NCBI RefSeq assembly: GCF_022458895.1
Contig: NZ_JAINFL010000003.1
Coordinates: forward strand, 248,001-312,000
Origin: Roseihalotalea indica
GTDB taxonomy: Bacteria; Bacteroidota; Bacteroidia; Cytophagales; Cyclobacteriaceae
Reading direction: 5' to 3'
DNA length: 64,000 nt
Part shown: piece by piece, positions 10,095 to 18,681 of the stretch
Layout of the letters: the number at the start of each line of letters is the position of its first letter
Position numbering within the stretch: position 1 is the first letter of the stretch
Notes under the pieces: model-generated
What the model was told of the DNA's origin: nothing
The model's input: the letters and a program-made list of their open reading frames with translations, nothing else
Databases searched by the model: none
Made by a program: the position numbers and the translations under genes

Positions 10095-10156
10095 ATGCCT
10101 TCCTTTGATTTCCCCTCTTGGTATTATCCCTAAGTGGAAGTACGCCAGTCTACTTC
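10095..10156 (+). promoter_or_regulatory. SusC leader: 12-codon ORF plus hairpin
   Basis: In the 284-base gap before susC, an ATG at 10095 opens a 12-codon ORF reading MPSFDFPSWYYP and ending in TAA at 10131-10133. Four bases later a perfect 6-bp inverted repeat (GAAGTA at 10137-10142, TACTTC at 10151-10156) can form a hairpin, about 53 bases before the SusC ATG. The arrangement of a short ORF ending in aromatic residues and proline followed by a hairpin is that of a translation-linked leader, but function is inference. The rest of the gap is A/T rich with no other feature. Confidence 0.4.
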
Positions 10157-10208
10157 TTATGCTTTCCTAAGTCTCAAAAATTTTCTTTTGCAACCTAACT
10201 TTTATAAA

Positions 10209-13200
10209 ATGAAAAAACCATTACTATTTCTTATGCTAATGGGTTTGTGCCTGAGCCAGGCATTTGCTCAGCGGCAGGTAAATGGAAAAGTAACTGCTGA
10301 TGGAGATGGTGGTCCTCTACCAGGAGTAAACGTTTTAGTACAGGGTACTACCGTCGGTACTGTAACGGACATTGACGGAAACTATTCCATTTCGGTAACG
10401 GGCGATAACGCCGTACTTTCTTTCTCTTCTATTGGCTACGCTACCCAAACAGCAGAGGTCAATGGGCGCTCCACCGTTAATATTTCTATGAGTGAAGATG
10501 TCCAGCAACTGGGCGAAGTTGTAGTGACAGCCCTGGGAGTTGAGCGGGAAACCAAAGCCCTGCAATATTCCATCACCCAGGTAGGGGGCGAAAACCTTAC
10601 CGAGGCACGCGAAATTAACGTAGCCAATGCTTTGGCTGGCCGCGTAGCAGGGGTAAATGTGAGCAATATTGCTTCCGGTCCGGCCGGCTCATCCCGGGTG
10701 ATCATTCGGGGCAACAAGTCACTACAGGGAAATAATCAGCCTCTCTATGTAATTGATGGGGTGCCCATGGATAACTCTGGCTTCGGACAAGCTGGTATCT
10801 GGGGTGGCCGTGACGAAGGCGACGGGATGGCTAGTATTAATCCTGATGACATTGCATCGATTACTGTATTAAAAGGAGCCAGCGCTGCTGCGTTGTACGG
10901 TGCCCGAGCCGCGAATGGAGTTATCAATATCGTAACCAAAAAAGGGTCGGCCCGCAAAGGCATTGGAGTAGAATTTAATTCTAACTTTGTATTTGAGCAA
11001 ATTAACGACCAGCGGGATTTTCAGCGAAAGTATGGGCAAGGTAATTATGTGTCGTCAGACCCTAACAACCCGGATTCTCCTCGTATCGCGGTTGCTCCGC
11101 GCACTCAGCAGGAAGCATATAACTGGGGAACAGACTCTTGGGGGCCCCGACTTGGTAGTACGGGTACCTCCATACAGTTTGATGGAGTAAGCCGACCCTA
11201 CGCCGATGCCGGTGATAACTGGGATCGCTACTTTGAAACAGGGTTTTCACTGACAAATACAATTGCCTTAACCGGTGGTAGCGAAACACAAAACTTCCGT
11301 TTCTCTTTTGCTGATCTGCGGAATAAATCTGTGATACCCGAATCCGGCTTTAACCGACAGAACTTGTCTTTATCCACGAATTCAAAATTTGGCGAGCGTA
11401 TTACCTTCACCTCCCGTATTCTGTATTCTCACGAATATGCCAATAACCGCCCTTACCTATCCGACTCCCCAGCCAATGGTATCTTAGCAATGTATTATGT
11501 ACCTGCTAATATCAATGTGGAAAATTATTATGGTGATCCGGCCAAGCCGGGAGCAATACCTGCTACGGTTGATCAAACAAGCCTGAGCATCTGGGGTAAA
11601 AGTGTAGGCGAAGAGTATCAGCAGGCTAACAATAACTGGCACCAAAACCCTTACTGGACTGCCTATCAGTTTAATAATGATGACTGGCGCGATCGTTTCC
11701 TTCCCTCAGCCACCTTACGTTACGATATCACCGACTTTCTGTGGGTACAGGGTAAAGTAGGAATGGATTGGTATACGAGAAGAGAAGTTGATCTGGTTCC
11801 TCAAGGTACCGGCTACCAGCGGGGAGGCTCACTAACTGAAGGCGAAAACCGGGTTCGGGAAATAAACATGGAATGGATGGTTGGAACTGACCATACCTTT
11901 GGCAAGATTGGCGTCAATGCCTTTGTTGGAGGAAACCGCATGCGTCGCAGCAACGAGCGGCTTGCCCTAACCGGTAATGGTTTTAATGTTCCGTTCTTTG
12001 AAGCGATAACCAATACCGTCACGCAAAACTTCACTTATGAATTCCGAGAGTCGGGAATCAATTCTTTATTTGGTTCTGCTGAGGTTAGCTATGATAACTT
12101 GTTATTCCTGACTGGTACGGTACGTAATGACTGGTTCTCGGTATTGAATCCTGAATTTAATAGCATTTTGTACCCTTCCATTGGAGCTAGCTTTGTCTTC
12201 TCAGATGCTTTTGGTTCCTTACCCAACTGGTTTAGCTTTGGCAAGCTCAGAGGTTCCTGGGCACAAGTAGGTAACGTAACGGTTGATCCATACAACACAA
12301 ATCTTACCTATTCGCTCAAGCAGGCTCACCTGGGCTATACTATGGCATCCTTTTCATCAGCCCAAGGCCGAGATGGTTCCATTCCTAATGCAAACTTGCT
12401 GCCTCTAACCTCTACCGAATATGAGATAGGACTCGATGCCCGATTCCTGGACAACCGCCTGGGGGTTGACTTCACTTATTATCACCAGAATACCACAGAC
12501 GATATTTTGAATGCTACTATTTCCCGAGCTTCCGGATTTGCATCAACCTTAGTCAATGTGGGTAAGCTGGAAAACAAGGGAGTAGAAGTATTGATCAACG
12601 GTACTCCGGTTCAAGGAACCTTTACCTGGGATGTATCTCTAAACTTTGCCAAAAACGAGAACAAAGTAATTTCTCTGATTGAAGGTAACGACGAGTTGGT
12701 AGTGGAAGAACCAAGAACAAGAAACGTTTTCATCAAGCATATCGTTGGACACCCCTTTGGTATGATTACCGGCCGAGTGCAGAAAAGAACCGAAAGTGGT
12801 GAGCCTATCTTTTATAGTGATGGCCGCCCGGTAGGGTCCGACGGCTATGAGATTATCGGTAATGGGGTTCCTGATTGGACGGGTGGCATCAATAACTCTT
12901 TTACATTCAAAGGATTTAGCCTCAGTGCTCTGGTTGACTTTAAGATTGGAGGAGATCTTTTATCCGGTACTAATATGCGTATGACGGGAGCTGGACTTCA
13001 TAAGCAAACGCTGATTGGCCGGGAAGGCGAAGATCCCTTAACTGTATCAGGCGTCACTCAGAATGGTACTACTGAGGGTGGCGAGCCTATTTATGAGCCC
13101 TTCTCTTTGACACTCACGCCCTCTCAGGCTCAGCAATACTGGCAATCCGTGCAAGGTGAAGCTAATGCCGTAACAGATATGTTTATATACGATGCTTCCT

Positions 13201-13436
13201 TTGCCAAGCTTAGACAAATTACTTTCGGGTATAATTTTCCGAGCTCTATGCTGGAAAAAACACCTTTTCAAAATGCCAGCTTGTCTTTTGTAGCTCGGAA
13301 TCTAGCCGTCTTGTACAAGAACGTAGATAATATTGATCCTGAATCATCTTACCAGAGTGGTAATGGCCAGGGGCTGGATTATTTCGGTATGCCAAAGACG
13401 CGCAGTTATGGGTTTAATCTAAGAGTAGGCTTTTAA
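10209..13436 (+). CDS. SusC/RagA-type TonB-linked outer membrane transporter
   Basis: A 1075-residue protein when started at the ATG at 10209, which directly begins a signal peptide (MKKPLLFLMLMGLCLSQAFA); the longer frame from a GTG at 10134 would add 25 residues before the signal peptide and is rejected. The mature N-terminus is a carboxypeptidase-D-like regulatory domain (about 22-105; NGKVTADGDGGPLPGVNVLV). It is followed by a TonB-box/linker (GEVVVTALGVERE), a plug with the SusC signatures IRGNKSLQGNNQPLYVIDGV and LKGASAAALYGARAANG, and a 22-strand type barrel ending in an aromatic residue (LRVGF). It works with the SusD lipoprotein encoded 19 bases downstream to import a glycan, peptide or similar large substrate using TonB energy. 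No sigma/anti-sigma or hybrid sensor lies beside it. Confidence 0.95.
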   Translation: MKKPLLFLMLMGLCLSQAFAQRQVNGKVTADGDGGPLPGVNVLVQGTTVGTVTDIDGNYSISVTGDNAVLSFSSIGYATQTAEVNGRSTVNISMSEDVQQLGEVVVTALGVERETKALQYSITQVGGENLTEAREINVANALAGRVAGVNVSNIASGPAGSSRVIIRGNKSLQGNNQPLYVIDGVPMDNSGFGQAGIWGGRDEGDGMASINPDDIASITVLKGASAAALYGARAANGVINIVTKKGSARKGIGVEFNSNFVFEQINDQRDFQRKYGQGNYVSSDPNNPDSPRIAVAPRTQQEAYNWGTDSWGPRLGSTGTSIQFDGVSRPYADAGDNWDRYFETGFSLTNTIALTGGSETQNFRFSFADLRNKSVIPESGFNRQNLSLSTNSKFGERITFTSRILYSHEYANNRPYLSDSPANGILAMYYVPANINVENYYGDPAKPGAIPATVDQTSLSIWGKSVGEEYQQANNNWHQNPYWTAYQFNNDDWRDRFLPSATLRYDITDFLWVQGKVGMDWYTRREVDLVPQGTGYQRGGSLTEGENRVREINMEWMVGTDHTFGKIGVNAFVGGNRMRRSNERLALTGNGFNVPFFEAITNTVTQNFTYEFRESGINSLFGSAEVSYDNLLFLTGTVRNDWFSVLNPEFNSILYPSIGASFVFSDAFGSLPNWFSFGKLRGSWAQVGNVTVDPYNTNLTYSLKQAHLGYTMASFSSAQGRDGSIPNANLLPLTSTEYEIGLDARFLDNRLGVDFTYYHQNTTDDILNATISRASGFASTLVNVGKLENKGVEVLINGTPVQGTFTWDVSLNFAKNENKVISLIEGNDELVVEEPRTRNVFIKHIVGHPFGMITGRVQKRTESGEPIFYSDGRPVGSDGYEIIGNGVPDWTGGINNSFTFKGFSLSALVDFKIGGDLLSGTNMRMTGAGLHKQTLIGREGEDPLTVSGVTQNGTTEGGEPIYEPFSLTLTPSQAQQYWQSVQGEANAVTDMFIYDASFAKLRQITFGYNFPSSMLEKTPFQNASLSFVARNLAVLYKNVDNIDPESSYQSGNGQGLDYFGMPKTRSYGFNLRVGF

Positions 13437-13455
13437 CGATAAAAACTGAATAACA

Positions 13456-15084
13456 ATGAAGTATATCAATAAAATAGGTCTGTGTGCCCTGGTATCTACC
13501 TTTCTGCTTGCCGGGTGCGATACGGAAGAATTACACGAACTGAATATCAATCCTCAGGCGGTTAATGAGATTGACGTTAACTATCTGTTTTCATCAGCTG
13601 AACTGGGTATTGCCGATGGCGGAACGGCTAGTAATCGTTACCTTAATTGGAGAACTAATATAGGTTTGGCTTCCACGGCGATACAACAATTGGCTACTCC
13701 GGGTAGTATCTCTGCTGCTGGCAATTTCTATCGTCATAATGAGGAAACGGCTAGCGCACCCTTCGAGTATACCTATGCAGATCAATTAAAGAATCTTGCT
13801 GAGTTACTTAGGCAAACCGGCGAGGGTGGATATGCCGAAGGTACCCATATTAATACGCGAAATGCTGCTCGAATACTGCGAGCCTTTAGCTTCCAGAGAA
13901 TTACAGATTTCTACGGTAGTATTCCCTACACGGAAGCCAATAAAGGTATTGAAGGTAATTTCTTCCCGGCATACGATGATCAGTCGTTTATCTACGCAGA
14001 CATGTTGAAGGAACTGGATGAGGCTTCGGCAGCAATAAGCGAATCAAATCCGGATGAAGGGTTTGCAGCGGCTGACATGATCTACCAGGGAGACATTGCC
14101 AAATGGAAGAAGTGGGGCTATTCGCTGATGCTTCGGATGGCTATGCGAGTTTCTGATGTAGCCCCTGATATAGCAAATACGTATGTATCTAAAGCTGTAG
14201 CTGGTGGGGTATTTACCAGCAATGATGATAACGTGTGGGTTCCGATGGATGTGGGGCCCAGCGAGTGGCAGGATCAGAATGGGATTTCCCGGGCTTTTTA
14301 TCCAGGAGATGGTGGAAATCAATCCTTTTTGAGCGAAACGCTGATCAACTTTCTTAAGGGGGCTGATCTTAACAGTGTAGACGACGACGATCCTCGCCTT
14401 ATGATTCTTAGTGGGGGCATTGCCCGATGGGATGCGGCTTCCTGGACACCTATCAATACCGATCCTCTGGCACAAAGAGGTTTACCAAATGGGCGTTCTC
14501 AATCAGATATTGATGCCTTAGAAGGCCAGCCAGTTATTCTGGAAGAGACATTTTCCAGAATCAACTACCTTATGTTAGATGATGATGACCCATACATGAT
14601 TATGAATCATGCTGAGGTTGAATTTCTATTGGCTGAGGCTCTGGAAAGAGGTATTGGATCAGGGATCAGCGGAACTGCGAAGGAGCATTATGAAGCTGGA
14701 GTGAAATCGGCAATGCAGATGTATGCCGGTAACAAAGTAGACTTCCCCCGTGGGTATGATCCTACACTTACCATTGATGATGCTGAGGTTGCTTCGTATC
14801 TGGCCCAGTATCCTTATGGGATATATAAGCCTGCCTTGGAAATGATCGGTGAGCAAATGTGGGTGAGTAAATTCTTTAACTGGTGGGAAGCCTGGTCAGA
14901 CTGGAGAAGAACAGATTTTCCTACCTTGATTCCTTTTACCAGTGATGATTCGCCGATTACCGGAGGGATTATACCCCTCAGACTGCCATATCCTACTATA
15001 GAAGTAGCGGCAAATCCGAATTTTAATCAGGCCAGCAAGAATAACTATACATCCCCTCTCTGGTGGGATGGCGGACAGGAATAG
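13456..15084 (+). CDS. SusD/RagB-type substrate-binding lipoprotein
   Basis: A 542-residue lipoprotein: MKYINKIGLC start, lipobox LLAGC with Cys20, then DTEELHELNINPQ, the usual start of the SusD-like type 2 (PF12771-like) group. The protein is alpha-helical with TPR-like segments (ARILRAFSFQRITDFYGSIP near 137-156, IMNHAEVEFLLAEA near 380) and the typical C-terminal PLRLPYP and NYTSPLWWDGG. SusD proteins cap the SusC barrel at the outer surface and bind the substrate. The gene lies 19 bases after susC in the same operon and is closed by a terminator. Substrate cannot be read from sequence; no glycosidase is in the same operon, so a peptide or non-glycan ligand is possible. Confidence 0.94.
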   Translation: MKYINKIGLCALVSTFLLAGCDTEELHELNINPQAVNEIDVNYLFSSAELGIADGGTASNRYLNWRTNIGLASTAIQQLATPGSISAAGNFYRHNEETASAPFEYTYADQLKNLAELLRQTGEGGYAEGTHINTRNAARILRAFSFQRITDFYGSIPYTEANKGIEGNFFPAYDDQSFIYADMLKELDEASAAISESNPDEGFAAADMIYQGDIAKWKKWGYSLMLRMAMRVSDVAPDIANTYVSKAVAGGVFTSNDDNVWVPMDVGPSEWQDQNGISRAFYPGDGGNQSFLSETLINFLKGADLNSVDDDDPRLMILSGGIARWDAASWTPINTDPLAQRGLPNGRSQSDIDALEGQPVILEETFSRINYLMLDDDDPYMIMNHAEVEFLLAEALERGIGSGISGTAKEHYEAGVKSAMQMYAGNKVDFPRGYDPTLTIDDAEVASYLAQYPYGIYKPALEMIGEQMWVSKFFNWWEAWSDWRRTDFPTLIPFTSDDSPITGGIIPLRLPYPTIEVAANPNFNQASKNNYTSPLWWDGGQE

Positions 15085-15105
15085 TAGCTTTCCGTAAATG
15101 ATACT

Positions 15106-15136
15106 AAAAGCCCTTGAGTTGCTCAGGGGCTTTTTT
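15106..15136. terminator. Bidirectional terminator after SusCD
   Basis: A stem AAAAGCCCTTGAG / CTCAGGGGCTTTT with a 3-base loop (one G-T pair) ends in a T run on the plus strand and, read on the minus strand, also in a T run. It separates the convergent susD and beta-propeller lipoprotein genes. Confidence 0.85.
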
Positions 15137-16628
15137 ATTGCGACAGGTGAAAAGTCCCATCACCGTTAGAACCCATATAGGCACCCCAGGCAGGGGCTTC
15201 TTTCATACTCACTGAGGTGCTGATCCGCTTGATACGCATACCAACGAAAGACACTAGGTCGGTAGAAGGACTATAATACTGGCAGTGCACAATATCCAGG
15301 TAGCCATCCTGGTCAAGATCCCCAATCCAGGGAGTAGAGAATATATTTTTAAACCCTTTCATCTGATCAATAGGGTACACAGAGGGCTTACGAAAATCAA
15401 TTGCCAGTAGCTTGTTTTCTATAGTATCAGGCGCATTTTCAGTGAATCCTCCCGAACAGTCAAATTCATTGATACTGATGATAGCTTCGTCATAGCCGTC
15501 GTGGTTGAGGTCGTAAGCTACGGGCGAGGAAAAACCAGTGCACCCGATAGAATCGCGATACACGATGCTACCATCCTGACCATCTACTAATATCTGTACG
15601 GAACCGGTGCTTAGAGGCCACTCACCCTGGCTAACAAAGGTGAAAAAATCAGGAATATCGTCTTCAGTAAAATATCCTACCGCAAAGCTGTTGCTTGATT
15701 CGGTATCTGGAATACGTTGCTGCCACAGAGGTTGAAAGCTTTTACCATCAATTGCAAAAACAGTGCTTCCATGAGAGATGACTACGATATCCAGGTTACC
15801 ATCCTGAGTAATGTCGGCTAATGAAGGAGGTGCAATGAAGCCGTGCCCTTCTTCAGAAGCGATAACCTGCGCCCGGGATAATTTCTTTTCGTGCAAATCT
15901 GAAAGGGGTGCTGCGTATAAATGACCACTTATGGTTTCGCCCCCGGTGCCAAAAATTAGTGTGGGAGGCCGCTCGTCAGTATGAACTAGGCACACCGGAG
16001 GCATATACGATTCTTTTCCGTCGGGCATGGTATCGGCCGCGATAATCTGTCCGGTCTTCGTATCAAACAGCATTAACACGCCTGGAAACCGATCTTCTTC
16101 GGAATCGGGTGCTGCTTTGGAGTTTCCTCCGTTTACAATTAATAAATCCCTTAACCCATCTTGATTCTGATCAGGGACTAGTACACCATTTTGAAAATTA
16201 AAGCGGGCATACTGTAAAATAGAATCACCTTCGTAGTGATATTCATAGGCCCATAATACCTTCCCTGTTTTACCGTCTAATGCTCTCAGGTGGGGCGAGC
16301 GTCCGCCAATAAACACATCCTGAACTCCATCTCCGGTTACATCGTATAGGGTAGGAGACGCATAGACCTGATCCTGGGCTTCCTGCTGCCAGAGTATCTC
16401 GCCGGTTTGACCATTCAGGGCCAGGATACCTTGCTTACTATACTGATACTCGTTTTTACCTGCACCTATGACAATATCAAGCACGCCATCTTCATTCAAA
16501 TCAGTGGCACGAGGAGATGATTGAGAGCCGATCAGATAAAAGTTCTGGTCCCACACTAGCTCACTTTTCTTACGATGACAACTGGTAAAAAGAAGCGATA
16601 AGAGGAAAAGGGGAATGAGGAATTTCAC
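15135..16628 (-). CDS. PQQ/FG-GAP-type beta-propeller lipoprotein
   Basis: A 497-residue lipoprotein with a short signal peptide and lipobox LLFTSC (Cys17). The body is made of mixed PQQ-like blades (LNGQTGEILWQQ, LDGKTGKVLWAYEY, IDGKSFQPLWQQ) and FG-GAP-like DxNxDGxxD motifs (TDLNEDGVLDIVIG, LDQDGYLDIVHC), which is an outer-membrane-attached beta-propeller. No catalytic residues can be assigned. It converges on the SusCD operon and shares its terminator; since the upstream partner of SusC is also an FG-GAP protein, a role at the same surface locus is possible but not shown. Upstream is a 144-base gap with no clear promoter. Confidence 0.88.
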   Translation of the reverse strand: MKFLIPLFLLSLLFTSCHRKKSELVWDQNFYLIGSQSSPRATDLNEDGVLDIVIGAGKNEYQYSKQGILALNGQTGEILWQQEAQDQVYASPTLYDVTGDGVQDVFIGGRSPHLRALDGKTGKVLWAYEYHYEGDSILQYARFNFQNGVLVPDQNQDGLRDLLIVNGGNSKAAPDSEEDRFPGVLMLFDTKTGQIIAADTMPDGKESYMPPVCLVHTDERPPTLIFGTGGETISGHLYAAPLSDLHEKKLSRAQVIASEEGHGFIAPPSLADITQDGNLDIVVISHGSTVFAIDGKSFQPLWQQRIPDTESSNSFAVGYFTEDDIPDFFTFVSQGEWPLSTGSVQILVDGQDGSIVYRDSIGCTGFSSPVAYDLNHDGYDEAIISINEFDCSGGFTENAPDTIENKLLAIDFRKPSVYPIDQMKGFKNIFSTPWIGDLDQDGYLDIVHCQYYSPSTDLVSFVGMRIKRISTSVSMKEAPAWGAYMGSNGDGTFHLSQ

Positions 16629-16772
16629 AAGGTGGTTTCTACAGGATACATGTAAGCTGACCCATTAATTTACAAAAAAAGCTGTAGACGAACGCTATCT
16701 CTGTATTTGACGAAAGCACTTTTCGCACCTTGAGAATATAATGAATACACTTGTAGAGAAAAGAGAAAGTAA

Positions 16773-17162
16773 TTACTGGTTCTGGGCTATTATCCACCCA
16801 GTATGATTGATGTGATCAGTTCCTTCAAAAGCAACTTTAAGCCAATGAAAATCGGTTAGTTCGCTTGATAGCAGTGCACTATCAAGTACTGTGACAGTTT
16901 TACCGGGAAAAAGTGTATCGATTAATAAGTTACCTTGGCTTGCGGTAGGTAAAGAGGGTATAGACGCCCACACCTCGGTAGTTTGAGAGACTTTGTAGTA
17001 ATATTCTGGTAAGCGCTGCTGTAAATGAGCGTTGAGTAAAGTCTGGGCAGTAGACTGAATAGATTCTGCATTAACAGGTAACCTATTAATCGTAAAGATC
17101 AGTGCCTGGATGACAATGTATATTCCGATGATGAGTTGTCCGATGCGCCAGTAAATAGTCAT
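16773..17162 (-). CDS. Small membrane-anchored SH3-like protein
   Basis: The chosen ATG at 17162 gives 129 residues (MTIYWRIGQL...) beginning directly with one membrane segment (about 4-28); an alternative ATG at 17195 adds 11 polar residues, and a GGGA-like purine stretch precedes the inner start. After the anchor, about 95 residues are extracytoplasmic. The C-terminal half (LIDTLFPGKTVTVLDSALL ... WLKVAFEGT ... TGWIIAQNQ) has the spacing of a bacterial SH3b domain, ending in the usual GWI segment. Such proteins often bind peptidoglycan or act as small adaptors. It lies 57 bases downstream of the Nramp-like gene on the same strand, so the two may be co-transcribed. Identity beyond the fold is unknown. 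Confidence 0.65.
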   Translation of the reverse strand: MTIYWRIGQLIIGIYIVIQALIFTINRLPVNAESIQSTAQTLLNAHLQQRLPEYYYKVSQTTEVWASIPSLPTASQGNLLIDTLFPGKTVTVLDSALLSSELTDFHWLKVAFEGTDHINHTGWIIAQNQ

Positions 17163-17219
17163 GGTAGTTGTCCCTTTTCTATTTTGTGTCTGCAATAAAA
17201 GAAAAGTAATCTGAAGATA

Positions 17220-18578
17220 CTAAAAAATTTTCACAATACTGTACAATCCTATTAATATTATTACGCATGCGCTAACCCAGAATGCATAATCGTAAAAGGT
17301 AGTGGGTTTTAGCTCTAATGGAAGGCGGTGGTAGCGAAATTGGAAGGCTGCAAACACCACAATAAGCAATAGAATAGATGTTACGAACCCACCCACTAAT
17401 ATCATGAGTACTGGGAGCTGAATGAAGAGAAATAAGAGCGCCCAGGCTAGAGGAAAGGCCCAGGCTAGTATAGCAATGCTACGGCGACGCACGTGCGGGT
17501 CATAGAAATTAATCCAGCCAATTTGCCCGAAACAATCGGAGAAGATGCGAGTCCAGCTGGCTAGTGCAGCAAACAGGGTAGAGAAGAGGACGACCAAAGC
17601 GCCAAGTAAGAATACTGATTTAGCTCCTGGCCCCAATGTCTCGGTATAAATGCGGGAAAGAGCCTCAACCATTTCGTAGCCTTCGGGAATATCTCCGCTT
17701 TGGTGCAGAATGGCTGCGCCCAGTAAATAAAAAACAGCCGTGACGATGGTATATACGATCATGGAAAGAATGGCATCCCAGTACATTACTCGAATCCACC
17801 CTTTGGCTCTACGAAGCCAGTGTATATCCGACGTATTGCAAGGACCGGTGAAGCGAGCGTAACCTTTTTCAATGCACCAATAGTTGTAGTACATGATCTC
17901 GTCGCCACCTACACCCGTAATGCCAAACGCCGCCAGTGCCACCCCCACAGCAGTAGCCGGAAGCTGAAACTGCAAACCTTCCATTACATTATCCCAGGAA
18001 AGCGCGTAATCGGTGTATTGCAAAAAGAAAAGTGATGCGAAGGTTAGCAGGGTAAATAGCCCGATCATGATCAGGGCGAATTTTTCAATGAACTGATAGT
18101 ACCCCTTAAAAATGAGCAATGATGCCAGAATGGCCGATACAAATGCCCAAATGGTGGTGTTCACTGCCGGGAAAGCAATATTAAGGGTCAAAGCAACTCC
18201 CCCCACGATACCACCGACTTGCAGCAGTTTGAAAATCTGAATGAACAGCCACGTCCAGAGCGTCCAGTTTGTTCCCCGAATTTTGGGGCCCGGTAAGCGG
18301 TTGAAGGCGGCCATCACAGTTTCGCCGGAGTAGATGGCGTGTTTGCCGAATTCCAACTGTAAAGTGACTTTTACCAGACAACTTAAAATGATGACCCAGA
18401 AAGTGACAAACCCGGCCCGGGCACCCAGGGTAGTGGTGGCAATTAATTCTCCTGAGCCAACAATAGCCGCTGATAAAATAAAACCGGGGCCTAATTCTTT
18501 AAGAGTACCAAATAGTTTGGTCGGGGGCTCACGCGTAGCATCGGCCCGTAATACATAAGGGTTGTCGTCGGAAGTAAT
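17220..18578 (-). CDS. Nramp-related transporter with altered metal motifs and non-ATG start
   Basis: The family match clearly extends upstream of the first TTG codon (18356): in the same frame the minus strand encodes a typical Nramp N-terminus (KELGPGFILS, then AIVGSGELIA, then LGARAGFVTFW). No ATG, GTG or TTG occurs between the in-frame TAA at 18591-18593 and 18356; the best-placed initiator is an ATT at 18576-18578, giving 452 residues, with the next codons reading TSDDNPYVLR. About 11 membrane segments are seen. Canonical Nramp carries DPGN in helix 1 and MPH in helix 6; here helix 1 has GSGE and helix 6 reads GVGGDEIMYYNYW, so this belongs to an Nramp-related clade whose substrate need not be Mn or Fe. 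Either a rare ATT start is used or the 5' end is damaged. Confidence 0.75.
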   Translation of the reverse strand: MTSDDNPYVLRADATREPPTKLFGTLKELGPGFILSAAIVGSGELIATTTLGARAGFVTFWVIILSCLVKVTLQLEFGKHAIYSGETVMAAFNRLPGPKIRGTNWTLWTWLFIQIFKLLQVGGIVGGVALTLNIAFPAVNTTIWAFVSAILASLLIFKGYYQFIEKFALIMIGLFTLLTFASLFFLQYTDYALSWDNVMEGLQFQLPATAVGVALAAFGITGVGGDEIMYYNYWCIEKGYARFTGPCNTSDIHWLRRAKGWIRVMYWDAILSMIVYTIVTAVFYLLGAAILHQSGDIPEGYEMVEALSRIYTETLGPGAKSVFLLGALVVLFSTLFAALASWTRIFSDCFGQIGWINFYDPHVRRRSIAILAWAFPLAWALLFLFIQLPVLMILVGGFVTSILLLIVVFAAFQFRYHRLPLELKPTTFYDYAFWVSACVIILIGLYSIVKIF

Positions 18579-18613
18579 GGTTGTTGTAGGTTAGGTTGCA
18601 ATATACTGTAGGC

Positions 18614-18673
18614 GGTTGGCAGTAGGCGGTTACTATGTACTGTTATACTGTTAGTAACCGTCTCCTGTCCACC
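18614..18673. repeat. Imperfect palindromic intergenic element
   Basis: AGGCGGTTACT (18624-18634) pairs with AGTAACCGTCT (18653-18663, one wobble), and the flanks (GGTTGGCAGT against CCTGTCCACC) extend the pairing with mismatches, giving a long hairpin with an 18-base loop. Its GGCAGTAGGCGG core resembles the palindromic repeats at 26.5 and 42.5 kb. It lies between the DUF4301 and Nramp-like genes. Confidence 0.45.
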
Positions 18674-18681
18674 ACTGACTT

